From Acetobacteraceae bacterium (GTDB lineage: Bacteria > Pseudomonadota > Alphaproteobacteria > Zavarziniales > Zavarziniaceae): 26,994 nucleotides of DNA. The stretch spans positions 1-26,994 of the forward strand of contig CANCOY010000051.1 in the NCBI GenBank assembly GCA_947379865.1, read 5' to 3'. Under the pieces are notes generated by a model. It saw only the letters and a program-made list of their open reading frames with translations, had not been told where the DNA came from and ran no database searches. Positions 1 to 7,375 of this stretch are shown here, one piece after another (position 1 is the first letter of the stretch; each line of letters begins with the position of its first letter). The position numbers were made by a program, and so were the translations under genes.

Positions 1-116
1 AGGCCGGCGCGCTCAACCGCTGAGATGTGGACGAAAACGTCCTTCGAACCGTCGGCGGGAACGATAAAACCAAAGCCCTTTGTGGGATTGAACCACTTCA
101 CGGTACCAGTAGCCAT
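1..116 (-). CDS. Cold-shock protein (CspA family), 5' part only
   Basis: The minus strand reads MATGTVKWFNPTKGFGFIVP and continues with DGSKDVFVHISAV before leaving the window. It contains both nucleic-acid-binding motifs of the cold-shock domain: RNP1 (KGFGFI, about residues 13-18) and RNP2 (VFVHIS, about residues 27-32). These proteins are about 70 residues long, so a little over half is present. They are cytoplasmic single-stranded RNA/DNA binders that act as RNA chaperones. The start is secure because a GAGGAG Shine-Dalgarno lies at 123-128, 6 bases before the ATG at 116-114. A leader of about 160 nt with hairpins precedes it, as is usual in cold-inducible csp mRNAs. Whether this copy is cold-induced or constitutive cannot be told from the sequence. 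Confidence 0.93.
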   Translation of the reverse strand, partial: MATGTVKWFNPTKGFGFIVPADGSKDVFVHISAVERAG

Positions 117-472
117 TGTACTCTCCTCAGTTGTTTCAGCCGCATCCCAAACTCAACTGACGTTTGGGCGCGTAGCAATCAGATGGTCCTGGTAACGGTT
201 TCTGAACGCCCGACGCCAAAAATTCCTGCGGCGTCAAGAAGGCGATACGGCAAAGCGTGCCGGGTGGACTGCTGGGCACACATAAGGGGTGGAGGCCGCA
301 AAGAGTCAAGGATTATGTCCGAATCTGCCGGATTTGACCCATCCCTTGGGGGGCTTCAGTCGCCTGTGCCCAAAATCAGGGGCGCATGTCAGGAATATGA
401 CCGGCGTTCATAACTGGATAACCCTTGTGGCCTAGAGTGAACCCGCATTCACTGACGAGCCGCCGCCACGTA
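117..472. other. Intergenic region: structured csp leader plus divergent upstream DNA
   Basis: No convincing gene lies in these 356 bases. The csp leader contains two perfect hairpins. The first has 7-bp arms at 146-152 and 162-168 (CCCAAAC/GTTTGGG, 9-nt loop). The second has 6-bp arms at 212-217 and 230-235 (GACGCC/GGCGTC, 12-nt loop). Both lie downstream of the candidate promoter, so they would be in the 5' UTR, where csp mRNAs carry temperature-responsive structure. The part from about 310 to 472 would hold the promoter of the rightward PAS gene, but I found no clear box pair there. Confidence 0.45.
281..309 (-). promoter_or_regulatory. Candidate sigma-70 promoter of the cold-shock gene
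   Basis: Minus-strand TTGACT (309-304) and CTTATG (286-281) are separated by exactly 17 bases, a good housekeeping-type promoter. Transcription would start near 275, giving a leader of about 160 nt before the csp start codon. Start sites were inferred by eye, not measured. Confidence 0.5.
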
Positions 473-991
473 ATGACCCCGCCCAAGCCAGACAGGCCGA
501 AAAACACCCCCGGACCACACCCCGATCATGCCGCCAATCTGGTTAACCCCAAGCTGCGCGGCCTGCTGGACTATTGGACCACCCTCAAGGGCACGGCACG
601 CCTGCCCCTGCGCTCGGCGCTTGCGCCAGCCGCGTTCAAGCAGCTTCTGCCCAATGTCTTCCTGATCGAAGTGCTGGACGGTGGCGCCGATTTCTCGCAC
701 CGTCTGGCTGGCGAAGCGGTGATCGCGGCCCATTCCTATGACATCGTGCATACACGGGTCAGCGAAGTCGATTATGGGTCGGCAGAGAGGGGACAGGGGG
801 TCATGAGGTTCTATCGCTCCATCGTGAAACGGGGTGAGGCGGTGCGCCTGACGGGCCACTTCGAATACCTCGTGCAGGATTTCCTGGAGTTCGAGAGCAT
901 CTATCTGCCGCTGTCGCGCGACGGGGAGAGGGTGGACTTCATCTTTGGCGCCAGCATCTTCCGCTCGCGCATGGGAACAGTCGGCGCATGA
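473..991 (+). CDS. PAS_5 (DUF1488-unrelated) PAS-fold domain protein
   Basis: This is a 172-residue protein that matches the PAS_5 pattern common in alphaproteobacteria: LLDYW near residue 30, then RLPLRSALAPAAFKQLLP, then LIEVLDGGADFSHRLAGEAV. Such proteins are stand-alone sensory or ligand-binding PAS folds without an output domain, and their roles are mostly unknown. I chose the ATG at 473. A TTG at 425 in the same frame would add 16 residues of low-complexity sequence and lies just after the divergent promoter zone. The stop codon overlaps the next start (ATGA at 988-991), so the two genes are probably co-translated. No transmembrane segment or signal peptide is visible. The family assignment is from pattern recognition. 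Confidence 0.8.
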   Translation: MTPPKPDRPKNTPGPHPDHAANLVNPKLRGLLDYWTTLKGTARLPLRSALAPAAFKQLLPNVFLIEVLDGGADFSHRLAGEAVIAAHSYDIVHTRVSEVDYGSAERGQGVMRFYRSIVKRGEAVRLTGHFEYLVQDFLEFESIYLPLSRDGERVDFIFGASIFRSRMGTVGA

Positions 992-1851
992 CGTCCAGCG
1001 GCGCCCGCCTGCGCGCCCGGCTTGGCAAACCCGGTCTTCTGATTGTTCCCGGCGCCTATGACGCATTGTCGGCGAGGCTGGCCACGGCGGCGGGGGCAGA
1101 GGCTGTCTATATGACGGGCTTTGGCGTTGCCGGCTCCCTGCTTGGGGTGCCGGACATCGGCCTTGTGACCGCAACCGAAATGGCGGACCGGGTGCGCGCC
1201 CTGGCCGAGGCGGCGGGCACGGTCCCCTTGATTGCCGATGGCGACAATGGCCATGGCGGCCCCCATAACGCCGCCCGCCTGACCCGGCTTTATGAGGCGG
1301 CGGGTGCTGCCTGTATCCAGATCGAGGATCAGGTGCTGCCCAAGCGCTGCGGCCATCTGGCCGGCAAGGAAATCGTGCCCCTGGCCGATGCGGTGGCGCG
1401 GATAAAGGCCGTGGTCGGCGCCCGCACCTCGCCCGATTTCCTGGTCATGGCCCGCACGGACGCCCGCGCCGTGGCGGGTCTGGACGAGGCCCTGCGCCGG
1501 GGCGAGGCGTTTCTGGCAGCCGGCGCCGACATCCTGTTCGTCGAAGCGCCCCAGACAGAGGCCGAACTGGCACAGGTGGCCCGGGCCTTTGCCGGCGTAC
1601 CCCTGGTGGCCAACATGGTGGAAGGCGGCCGCACGCCTGCGCTGGATGCCGCAGCCCTTGGCGATCTGGGCTACCGGATCGCGCTTTACCCCGTTACCGC
1701 CTTGCTCTCGGTCGCGGCCACCCTGCAGCAGGTCTATGGCACCTTGCTCGCCACCGGCCACTCCCCCACCACCATCCCCCGCCTCGATTTCGCCGCCTAC
1801 AACCAGATGATCGGCCTCGACACCCTCCTGAGGGACGACGCGGCGGACTGA
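988..1851 (+). CDS. Isocitrate lyase/PEP mutase superfamily enzyme (oxaloacetate decarboxylase or methylisocitrate lyase-like)
   Basis: This 287-residue alpha/beta-barrel enzyme has the superfamily landmarks. ADGDNGHGG (residues 83-91) carries the Mg2+-binding aspartates. QIEDQ (111-115) carries the acidic metal/substrate residues. KRCGH (119-123) is the isocitrate-lyase signature containing the catalytic cysteine loop. Members cleave or form C-C or C-P bonds next to a carboxylate, as in 2-methylisocitrate lyase, oxaloacetate decarboxylase and phosphonopyruvate enzymes. The length fits the short (about 290-residue) branch rather than true isocitrate lyase. The catalytic loop Cys is present, so lyase chemistry is plausible. 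The substrate cannot be chosen from sequence, and no prp genes are adjacent. It overlaps the PAS gene by 4 bases. Confidence 0.87.
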   Translation: MTSSGARLRARLGKPGLLIVPGAYDALSARLATAAGAEAVYMTGFGVAGSLLGVPDIGLVTATEMADRVRALAEAAGTVPLIADGDNGHGGPHNAARLTRLYEAAGAACIQIEDQVLPKRCGHLAGKEIVPLADAVARIKAVVGARTSPDFLVMARTDARAVAGLDEALRRGEAFLAAGADILFVEAPQTEAELAQVARAFAGVPLVANMVEGGRTPALDAAALGDLGYRIALYPVTALLSVAATLQQVYGTLLATGHSPTTIPRLDFAAYNQMIGLDTLLRDDAAD

Positions 1852-1882
1852 GCAGCGGCAGGGAGGCCACTCTTGAGCAGGC

Positions 1883-1913
1883 TTGCTGATTTATATCAAA
1901 TTGGGTATAAATC
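1883..1913 (+). promoter_or_regulatory. Promoter with embedded palindromic operator of the toxin-antitoxin module
   Basis: TTGCTG (1883-1888) and TATAAA (1906-1911) are spaced 17 bases, a strong sigma-70 promoter. Overlapping it is an inverted repeat GATTTATA (1888-1895) / TATAAATC (1906-1913) with a 10-base spacer that is itself partly symmetric (22 of 26 positions match the reverse complement). This is the expected arrangement for autorepression by the HTH antitoxin. The predicted transcription start (about 1918) falls on the toxin ATG at 1919, so the mRNA may be leaderless. Confidence 0.65.
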
Positions 1914-1918
1914 CTCTT

Positions 1919-2320
1919 ATGGTCGGTAAGCCGCCCAAAGAGGGGGAGAAGCCGGTTCATTGGATCGGCACTTCCAAAACTGACTTGCTCTGCTTTCCGG
2001 CGGAGGTGATCAGTGACATGGGATACGCCCTCGGCGTCGCCCAGCTTGGTGGCAAGCATCCGGCCGCCAAACCTTGGAAAGGCGAAGGCCCAGGCGTGTT
2101 CGAGGTCGTGGAAAGCTTCGACGGCGAGGCGTATCGGGCCATTTACACTGTCCGCTTTGAAGGCGTTGTCTACGTTTTGCATGCGTTTCAGAAGAAATCG
2201 CCATCCGGCATCAGGACGGCGCAAAGCGACATTGACCTGGTTGGTCAGCGGCTGAGACGCGCCCGAGAACACCATGAGAGCAACCACCAACTGTCCAGCT
2301 GGGGCAAAAATGGCAAATGA
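1919..2320 (+). CDS. RelE/HigB-superfamily toxin (phage Gp49-like)
   Basis: The protein has 133 residues from the ATG at 1919. Its second half, with YRAIYTVRF, VYVLHAFQKKS and a QRLRRAR helix, is characteristic of Gp49/HigB-like toxins, which are ribosome-dependent mRNA endonucleases that block translation. The HAFQKK segment carries the basic/aromatic residues of the active site in this group. An in-frame upstream start near 1883 would lie inside the promoter and is unlikely. The next gene, an HTH antitoxin, overlaps by 11 bases, and the toxin-first order is the normal one for this class. The gene is less GC-rich than its neighbours, consistent with a mobile accessory module. Confidence 0.85.
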   Translation: MVGKPPKEGEKPVHWIGTSKTDLLCFPAEVISDMGYALGVAQLGGKHPAAKPWKGEGPGVFEVVESFDGEAYRAIYTVRFEGVVYVLHAFQKKSPSGIRTAQSDIDLVGQRLRRAREHHESNHQLSSWGKNGK

Positions 2321-2630
2321 CGTCACCACCGGAACCGGCAATGTTTTTGCCGACCTCGGCCTCCCCGAGGCATCGGCGCGCCAAACCAAGACGCGCCTTG
2401 CGATGGTCGTGAATGGGTTGCTGAAGGAGCGCGGCGTCAGGCAGGCGGAGGCGGCGCTGATCCTCGGGATCCCTCAGCCAAAGGTCTCGGCGCTTGCCAA
2501 CTACCGCCTCGACCACTTTTCAGTCGAAAAGCTGATGACCTTCCTGAACGCGCTCGACCGCGATGTCGAGATCGTCATTCGCGCAAGCCGGCACGGGGCG
2601 GGCCACACCTCGGTCTCTTCCCTGAGTTGA
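2310..2630 (+). CDS. XRE/HTH-type antitoxin of the Gp49-like toxin
   Basis: This 106-residue protein starts at MANDVTTG (2310), overlapping the toxin's last codons. A helix-turn-helix occupies about residues 35-75. RQAEAALILGIPQPKVSAL is the recognition element, followed by the family-typical tail helix with VEKLMTFLNALDRDVEIVI. Antitoxins of this kind bind the cognate toxin and repress their own promoter, here most likely through the palindrome at 1888-1913. The start at 2274 in the same frame would add 12 residues inside the toxin gene and is less likely. The C-terminus (about residues 94-106) is polar and probably disordered. Confidence 0.87.
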   Translation: MANDVTTGTGNVFADLGLPEASARQTKTRLAMVVNGLLKERGVRQAEAALILGIPQPKVSALANYRLDHFSVEKLMTFLNALDRDVEIVIRASRHGAGHTSVSSLS

Positions 2631-2723
2631 CCCGGAGCCAGCGGGCCATAGGCCTCGACAGCCGCGTCGCAACCGAAGACAGGTCCCTGTAAGCTCTCAG
2701 AAAACACAGGGCGGGAGGGCAGA

Positions 2724-3659
2724 ATGGCATTCCAGAACAGGCTTACATCCATGCTGGGCGTGGATTATCCCATCGTGCAGGCGCCCATGGGGCTGATTGC
2801 CACCGGGCGCTTTGCTGCGGCCGTCTCCAATGCCGGGGGCTTTGGGCTGGTGGGGGTGGGTACGGGCGACCTGGAGACCACCGTGCGTGAACTGGCAGAG
2901 GCCAAGCGCCTTGCCACGCGCCCCTTTGGCGCCAATGTGGCGCTTGCCTTCCTGCGCGATCCCGACATCATCCGGGTCATTGTCGAGGCGGGCATCCGCG
3001 TCGTCACCACCTCGGCCGGTGATCCAGGTCGTTACGCACCGGTGCTGAAGGCGGCCGGCATCACCGTGTTCCACGTGGTCCCCACCCTGGCGGCCGCCCG
3101 CAAGGCGGTTGAGGCAGGCGTTGACGGGCTGGTGGTGGAAGGTGGCGAGGGTGGCGGCTTCAAGGGAACCGTACAGGTCTCTACCATGGTGCTGGTGCCG
3201 CAGGTCCGCGCTCATGTGGACCTGCCGATCATTGCCGCCGGCGGCATTGTAGATGGCCCCAGCATGGCGGCCGCCTTTGCCCTGGGGGCTGACGGCGTGC
3301 AGATGGGAACCCGCCTGGTTGCCTCCACCGAGGCAGGCGTACACGACAATTGGAAGAACGCCATCGTTGCCTCGGCCGAGACCGACACGCTGATCCTGAA
3401 CGCCTTTGGCAAGCCGACAGTGCGGGTGATGCGGACCAGGCGCAGCGAGCGGCTGGAGCGCGAGCCCAACCTCAACCTGATGGGCGAACTCCAGAACGCC
3501 GCCGACCTTTATTACGGCGGCGACATGGAGGCGAGCGTTGCCCTGCTGGGCCAGGGCTGCGGCCGCATCACCGATATCAAGCCGGTGGCGACCATCCTGG
3601 AGGAGACCATGGCGGGCTTCACCCGGACCCTTGGCAGCCTCGGCCGCCTTGCCGGCTGA
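2724..3659 (+). CDS. Nitronate monooxygenase / NPD-family FMN barrel protein
   Basis: This 311-residue TIM-barrel flavoprotein opens with PIVQAPMGLIATGRFAAAVS, the FMN-binding start shared by nitronate monooxygenases and FabK-like enoyl reductases. The phosphate-binding segments AAGGIVDG (171-178) and GADGVQMGTR (188-197) follow. Family members oxidise alkyl nitronates such as propionate-3-nitronate, or in some branches act on other substrates. The motif usually written EGxEAGGHxG reads EGGEGGGFKG (139-148), so the position of the catalytic-base histidine of characterised enzymes is Phe146. Nitronate chemistry is therefore uncertain and the gene may belong to an uncharacterised branch. A GGAGGG Shine-Dalgarno (2714-2719) supports the start. 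The stop abuts the convergent gene with no gap. Confidence 0.85.
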   Translation: MAFQNRLTSMLGVDYPIVQAPMGLIATGRFAAAVSNAGGFGLVGVGTGDLETTVRELAEAKRLATRPFGANVALAFLRDPDIIRVIVEAGIRVVTTSAGDPGRYAPVLKAAGITVFHVVPTLAAARKAVEAGVDGLVVEGGEGGGFKGTVQVSTMVLVPQVRAHVDLPIIAAGGIVDGPSMAAAFALGADGVQMGTRLVASTEAGVHDNWKNAIVASAETDTLILNAFGKPTVRVMRTRRSERLEREPNLNLMGELQNAADLYYGGDMEASVALLGQGCGRITDIKPVATILEETMAGFTRTLGSLGRLAG

Positions 3660-4814
3660 TTATTGCGAGCGGCCCCGCGCCTCGATGGGCCAGATGTCCA
3701 CCAGGGTATCGCCCTGCACCACGTGATAACGGTCGTAGAGGTTCACGGTCGGGTCGCAATGGGGCACCTGCAGCAAGAGGCGCCCGGCCAGCGGTGGCCG
3801 GGCCGGATCGCCCTCGCTGGCGGTCACCGCGCCGTGTTCATCGCCCATGAAGAAATACTGGGCCTCGGCCGGGGCGCCCGCCAGCACCAGGGGCTTTGGC
3901 CCCTCGGTGGCAAAGGCCTTCAACCCCGCATCCACCGTCACGAAATGGGGTGCATTGGCGCTGATCACCGTCGCCTCGACAAAGAGGGCGGGGGCAAAGG
4001 CCTGTGGCCCGCCGCCCACCTGCCCCACGGCGTCGTATTCCACGTCCATGAACAGATAGGAGCCGCACTGCAGTTCGGTAAAGACGCCCGCCTCAAGGTC
4101 GATGGCAAAGGTGCCGGTGCCACTGCCCGTAACGATCCCCGGCGCCAAACCCGCCTCGCCCAGGGCAGCGACAGTGCCCCGCACGTCGTCCAGCGCCGCC
4201 AGGCTGAGGCTGCGGCGGCTGTCATGCTCGGCAATATGCTGCAGGTGGCCGGCATAGGCCTGCACCCCGGCAAAGGCGAGGCCCGGGTGTTCCGCCACCT
4301 GCCGGGCCAGAGACAATGCACCCTGGCGATCGGCAACGCCGGTGCGGTGCAGGCCCATGTCGAGGTCAACCAGAAGAGGGAGCCTGATCCCGGCAGCCAC
4401 GGCCGCCGCCCCCAGCGCCGCCACGGCACGGGGATGATCGACCACCGCCATCAGCCCCCGGGTCCGCTTGGCCAGCGCCACCAGCCGGGCCACGGAGCCT
4501 TCGGTCACCACGGGCGAGGTCAGCAGGATGCCGGAAAGCTCGGGGGCTGCCTCCACCAGGGCCTCGGCCTCGCCCAGTTTGGCGCAGCAGATGCCCAGTG
4601 CCCCTGCCGCCATCTGGCGGCGCGCCACGGTGGCAGACTTGTGGGTCTTGGCATGGGGCCGCAGGCCAACGCCCGCCGCCGCCGCCAGGGCCGCCATGCG
4701 CGCCAGATTGGCCTCGAACGCGTCAAGGTCGAGCACGAGTGCCGGGGTCGCCACAAGGGCACGGCTGCCCGCCGCGCCAATCAGCGCCGCAGAGGGTCCA
4801 AGGTCGCTGGCCAT
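3660..4814 (-). CDS. D-threonine aldolase / D-serine dehydratase-like PLP enzyme (DSD1 family)
   Basis: This protein of about 384 residues has an alanine-racemase-type N-terminal barrel and a C-terminal D-Ser dehydratase-like domain. RPHAKTHKS near residue 55 holds the lysine that forms the Schiff base with pyridoxal phosphate. GSGTGTFAID is the phosphate-binding area, and PHCDPTVNL near the C-terminus has the H-x-D pair that binds the divalent metal in D-threonine aldolases. Such enzymes cleave D-threonine or other D-3-hydroxy amino acids to glycine and an aldehyde, or dehydrate D-serine. The exact substrate cannot be told. Two ATGs are close: 4820 is only 3 bases after GAGGA (4824-4828), while 4814 is 9 bases after it and is preferred. 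The same frame stays open to 5276, but that part overlaps the divergent HIT gene. Confidence 0.87.
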   Translation of the reverse strand: MASDLGPSAALIGAAGSRALVATPALVLDLDAFEANLARMAALAAAAGVGLRPHAKTHKSATVARRQMAAGALGICCAKLGEAEALVEAAPELSGILLTSPVVTEGSVARLVALAKRTRGLMAVVDHPRAVAALGAAAVAAGIRLPLLVDLDMGLHRTGVADRQGALSLARQVAEHPGLAFAGVQAYAGHLQHIAEHDSRRSLSLAALDDVRGTVAALGEAGLAPGIVTGSGTGTFAIDLEAGVFTELQCGSYLFMDVEYDAVGQVGGGPQAFAPALFVEATVISANAPHFVTVDAGLKAFATEGPKPLVLAGAPAEAQYFFMGDEHGAVTASEGDPARPPLAGRLLLQVPHCDPTVNLYDRYHVVQGDTLVDIWPIEARGRSQ

Positions 4815-4941
4815 GCTCATATGTCCTCGCCTGTCAGAGCGTCCGTAGACCGCGCAATCGGGGCGCGGCAATTTGCGCGGACATGCTACAGGGATTGTGC
4901 CTATAACGAAGCCCCCGCGCCCTCTCGCTCCGGTTTCAGCG

Positions 4942-5358
4942 ATGACTTTTGCCCTCGATCCGCGTCTGGCGGCCGATACACTGCCAGCCGGCCACCTGCC
5001 CCTGTGCGAGGTGCGCTTGATGAACGACGCCCGCTTTCCCTGGCTGGTCCTGGTGCCACGCAGGGCTGGCGCGCGGGAACTGCACGACCTCTGCCCCGCC
5101 GACCGCGCCCTGCTGATGGAAGAAGCCACTGCGGCCTCGGCCATGCTGGCCGCACGCGGGGCGTTCAAGGTGAATGTCGGGGCACTGGGCAACATCGTCG
5201 CGCAACTGCATGTGCATGTGGTGGCCCGCATGCCAGATGATGCCGCCTGGCCCGGGCCCGTATGGGGCTCTGGCACCCGCCAGCCCTATCAGGGCAATGC
5301 GGGACAATCCCTTGCAGACACACTCTCCCAGGCCCTTGGCACCCAGGAACATCCATGA
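4942..5358 (+). CDS. HIT-family nucleotide-binding hydrolase
   Basis: This 138-residue protein has the histidine-triad fold: LVLVPRRAGARELHDL in the first half and NIVAQLHVHVVAR near residues 90-102. The motif normally written H-x-H-x-H-xx appears here as Q-L-H-V-H-V-V, with Gln at the first position. This variant occurs in many bacterial HIT proteins and keeps the two histidines that matter for catalysis. Members hydrolyse nucleoside phosphoramidates or dinucleoside polyphosphates in the cytoplasm. I took the ATG at 4942; an in-frame upstream start at 4873 would reach back into the divergent control region. A TATAAC at 4902-4907 could be its -10, but no good -35 accompanies it. The stop overlaps the next start (ATGA at 5355-5358). 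Confidence 0.85.
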   Translation: MTFALDPRLAADTLPAGHLPLCEVRLMNDARFPWLVLVPRRAGARELHDLCPADRALLMEEATAASAMLAARGAFKVNVGALGNIVAQLHVHVVARMPDDAAWPGPVWGSGTRQPYQGNAGQSLADTLSQALGTQEHP

Positions 5359-6188
5359 CCCCCGGCACCTTTGATCTTCATACGCTCATTCTTTTTGGCC
5401 TGTCGCTTTCGGCCGCCGGTGTGCTGGCGGGGTTGCTGGCGGGGCTTTTGGGGGTGGGCGGCGGCATCGTGATTGTGCCGGTGCTCTATCACCTGCTGCT
5501 GGCCGTGGGCTTTGATGCGGACCTCACCATGCATGTGGCCGTGGGCACCTCGCTTGCGGCCATCGTGCCCACCTCGATCATGTCGGCCCGGGCGCATGAC
5601 CGGCGCGGCGCGGTCGACCGTGACCTGCTGCTTCTCATTGGCCCTGGCATCCTGATCGGCAGCATTGCGGGCGTGCTGGTGGCAGCCGTGGCGCGGGGCT
5701 GGGTGCTGTCGCTGGTGTTCGGCGTGATGGCGCTGGCCGTCTCGGCCCACATGACCTTCACGCCCGAGGGCTTTCGCCTCGCCGACAAGCTGCCGGGCCG
5801 CTTTGCCACACGGGCGATCGGGGCGGTGATCGGTTTCTTCTCGTCCCTCATGGGGATTGGCGGCGGCACCCTGACGGTGCCGGTGCTGAGCCTGCACAAT
5901 TACCCGATCCGCCGCGCCGTCGGCACCTCGGCCGCCTGCGGCCTGATCATTTCGCTGCCGGGCGCCATCGGCTTTGCCGCCACGGGCTTTGGCCGGCCCG
6001 ATCTGCCGCCCTACAGCCTTGGCTATGTCAGCCTGGTTGGCATCCTGATGATCGTGCCCGCCACCCTGGTGATGAGCCAGGTGGGGGCCAAGCTGGCGCA
6101 CACCATTTCCCCGCGCGCCCTGCGGGTGGCCTTTGCCGTGTTCCTGTTCACCACGTCCATCCGGATGCTGTGGAACACCTTTGGCTAG
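5355..6188 (+). CDS. TauE/SafE-family membrane permease (sulfite/organosulfonate exporter-like)
   Basis: This 277-residue integral membrane protein has about eight hydrophobic segments. The two inverted half-motifs of the family are clear: LGVGGGIVIVPVL (near residue 35) and MGIGGGTLTVPVLSL (near residue 170). Related motifs follow each one: MHVAVGTSLAAI and RRAVGTSAACGLI. TauE/SafE proteins export sulfite, sulfoacetate and other small anions, but most members have no proven substrate. It is translationally coupled to the HIT gene by an ATGA overlap, which suggests one transcript. A sulfur role cannot be assigned from neighbours this close, although a sulfate-uptake operon lies about 8 kb downstream. 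The gene ends 17 bases before convergent ackA. Confidence 0.88.
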   Translation: MTPGTFDLHTLILFGLSLSAAGVLAGLLAGLLGVGGGIVIVPVLYHLLLAVGFDADLTMHVAVGTSLAAIVPTSIMSARAHDRRGAVDRDLLLLIGPGILIGSIAGVLVAAVARGWVLSLVFGVMALAVSAHMTFTPEGFRLADKLPGRFATRAIGAVIGFFSSLMGIGGGTLTVPVLSLHNYPIRRAVGTSAACGLIISLPGAIGFAATGFGRPDLPPYSLGYVSLVGILMIVPATLVMSQVGAKLAHTISPRALRVAFAVFLFTTSIRMLWNTFG

Positions 6189-6205
6189 GACAGAGACGGT
6201 TACAG

Positions 6206-7375
6206 CTAGAGGGAAAGGGTCGTTGCCGTCAGGCCGGCGATGACACCTTCCTCGTCCGTTGGTATCACCCAGGCCGTGGCCGGGCCGGCGCTGCTGATAC
6301 GCGGGCCATTACTGGCATTGGCCGTGGCGTCGGGTACAATGCCCAGCCAGCGGCAACCCTCCATCACGGCGGCGCGCACGGGCGCTGCCCGTTCTCCGAT
6401 ACCGGCGGTAAAGACCAGGGCATCCAGCCCGCCAATGGTGGCGGCCAGCGCCCCGATCTCGCGCACCACCCGGTGCACAAAGACCTCCACCGCAAAGCGC
6501 GCCGCCGCATCATCCGAAGCCAGCAACGCCCGCATGTCGCTGGACAGGCCCGAGAGGCCCAAAAGGCCCGATTCGCGGTAAAGCAGCCGGGTGAGACGCG
6601 CCTCATCCCAGCCCTTGGCGGACATGAGGTGCAGCAGGACACCGGGATCAATGCTGCCCGACCGCGTGCCCATCACCAGCCCGTCAAGTGCGGTAAAGCC
6701 CATGGTGGTGGCCATGCTGCGCCGACCCTGCAGGGCACACAGGCTGGCGCCATTGCCCAGATGGGCGACGATCACCCGACCCTCCGCCACAGGCCCCAGC
6801 AGGGCCGGCAGGCGGTTGGCAATGGCCTGATAAGAAAGGCCATGAAAGCCATAACGGCGAATGCCCTCGTCGGCCAGGGCCTGTGGCAGGGCAAAGGCCT
6901 GGACCACGGGCGCGATGGTGGCGTGAAAGGCCGTATCGAAACACGCCACCTGGGGCAGGCCGGGGGCCGCCGCCGCCACGGCCCGGATCGCCGCAAGATT
7001 ATGGGGCTGGTGCAAAGGCGCCAGGGGCACCAGGGCGTCGAGTGCCGCCAGCACCTCCGCATCAATGGCAACCGGCGCCGTGAAGCGGGCGCCGCCATGC
7101 ACCACCCGGTGGCCGGCTGCCACCAGCGATATTTCGGGCATGGCCTGTTTCAGCCAGGGCAGCAGCAGGCCCAGGGCCATGGCATGGCTGGCAGCCGGAG
7201 CCACGGGCGGCACCACCAGAATGGCCCCCGCCGCATCACGCGCCCGGAAAGTGGCCGCAGTGCCCAGTTCCTCGAAATCACCCGCCAGCAGGCGCCGCTC
7301 GGGCGCTGCGGCATCACGCAGGGTGAATTTCAGGCTGGAGGAACCGGCATTGAGGACAAGGATCGCCGAGGTCAT
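6206..7375 (-). CDS. ackA: Acetate kinase
   Basis: This 389-residue protein has the full set of acetokinase landmarks: LNAGSSSLKF at residues 8-17, GHRVVHGGARF, RYGFHGLSY, HLGNGASLCA, MGTRSGSIDPG, and FTAGIGERA close to the C-terminus. It interconverts acetyl phosphate + ADP with acetate + ATP in the cytoplasm. The length is normal (about 400). It follows the MaoC-Pta gene with a 4-base ATGA overlap, so the two are made together. This pairing is common in alphaproteobacteria and allows acyl phosphate made by Pta to be converted to acid plus ATP, or the reverse. Propionate or butyrate could also be substrates. Confidence 0.96.
   Translation of the reverse strand: MTSAILVLNAGSSSLKFTLRDAAAPERRLLAGDFEELGTAATFRARDAAGAILVVPPVAPAASHAMALGLLLPWLKQAMPEISLVAAGHRVVHGGARFTAPVAIDAEVLAALDALVPLAPLHQPHNLAAIRAVAAAAPGLPQVACFDTAFHATIAPVVQAFALPQALADEGIRRYGFHGLSYQAIANRLPALLGPVAEGRVIVAHLGNGASLCALQGRRSMATTMGFTALDGLVMGTRSGSIDPGVLLHLMSAKGWDEARLTRLLYRESGLLGLSGLSSDMRALLASDDAAARFAVEVFVHRVVREIGALAATIGGLDALVFTAGIGERAAPVRAAVMEGCRWLGIVPDATANASNGPRISSAGPATAWVIPTDEEGVIAGLTATTLSL

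Noticed and set aside
27..413. Plus-strand 128-codon frame over the cold-shock gene start
   Set aside because: It overlaps the csp start codon, promoter and leader on the opposite strand and has no ribosome site or known motif.
901..1761. Minus-strand frame of 286 codons opposite the isocitrate lyase-family gene
   Set aside because: It is the shadow of a gene with complete catalytic motifs; its own translation has no recognisable domain.
3663..5240. Long plus-strand open frame of 525 codons across 3663-5240
   Set aside because: It is the antisense of the D-threonine aldolase-like gene, whose motifs are clear; the frame gives low-complexity His/Gly/Arg-rich sequence with no domain.
4821..5276. 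N-terminal extension of the D-threonine aldolase-like gene back to 5276
   Set aside because: The extension overlaps the divergent HIT gene, has no domain, and the Shine-Dalgarno GAGGA sits at 4824-4828, just before the real start.
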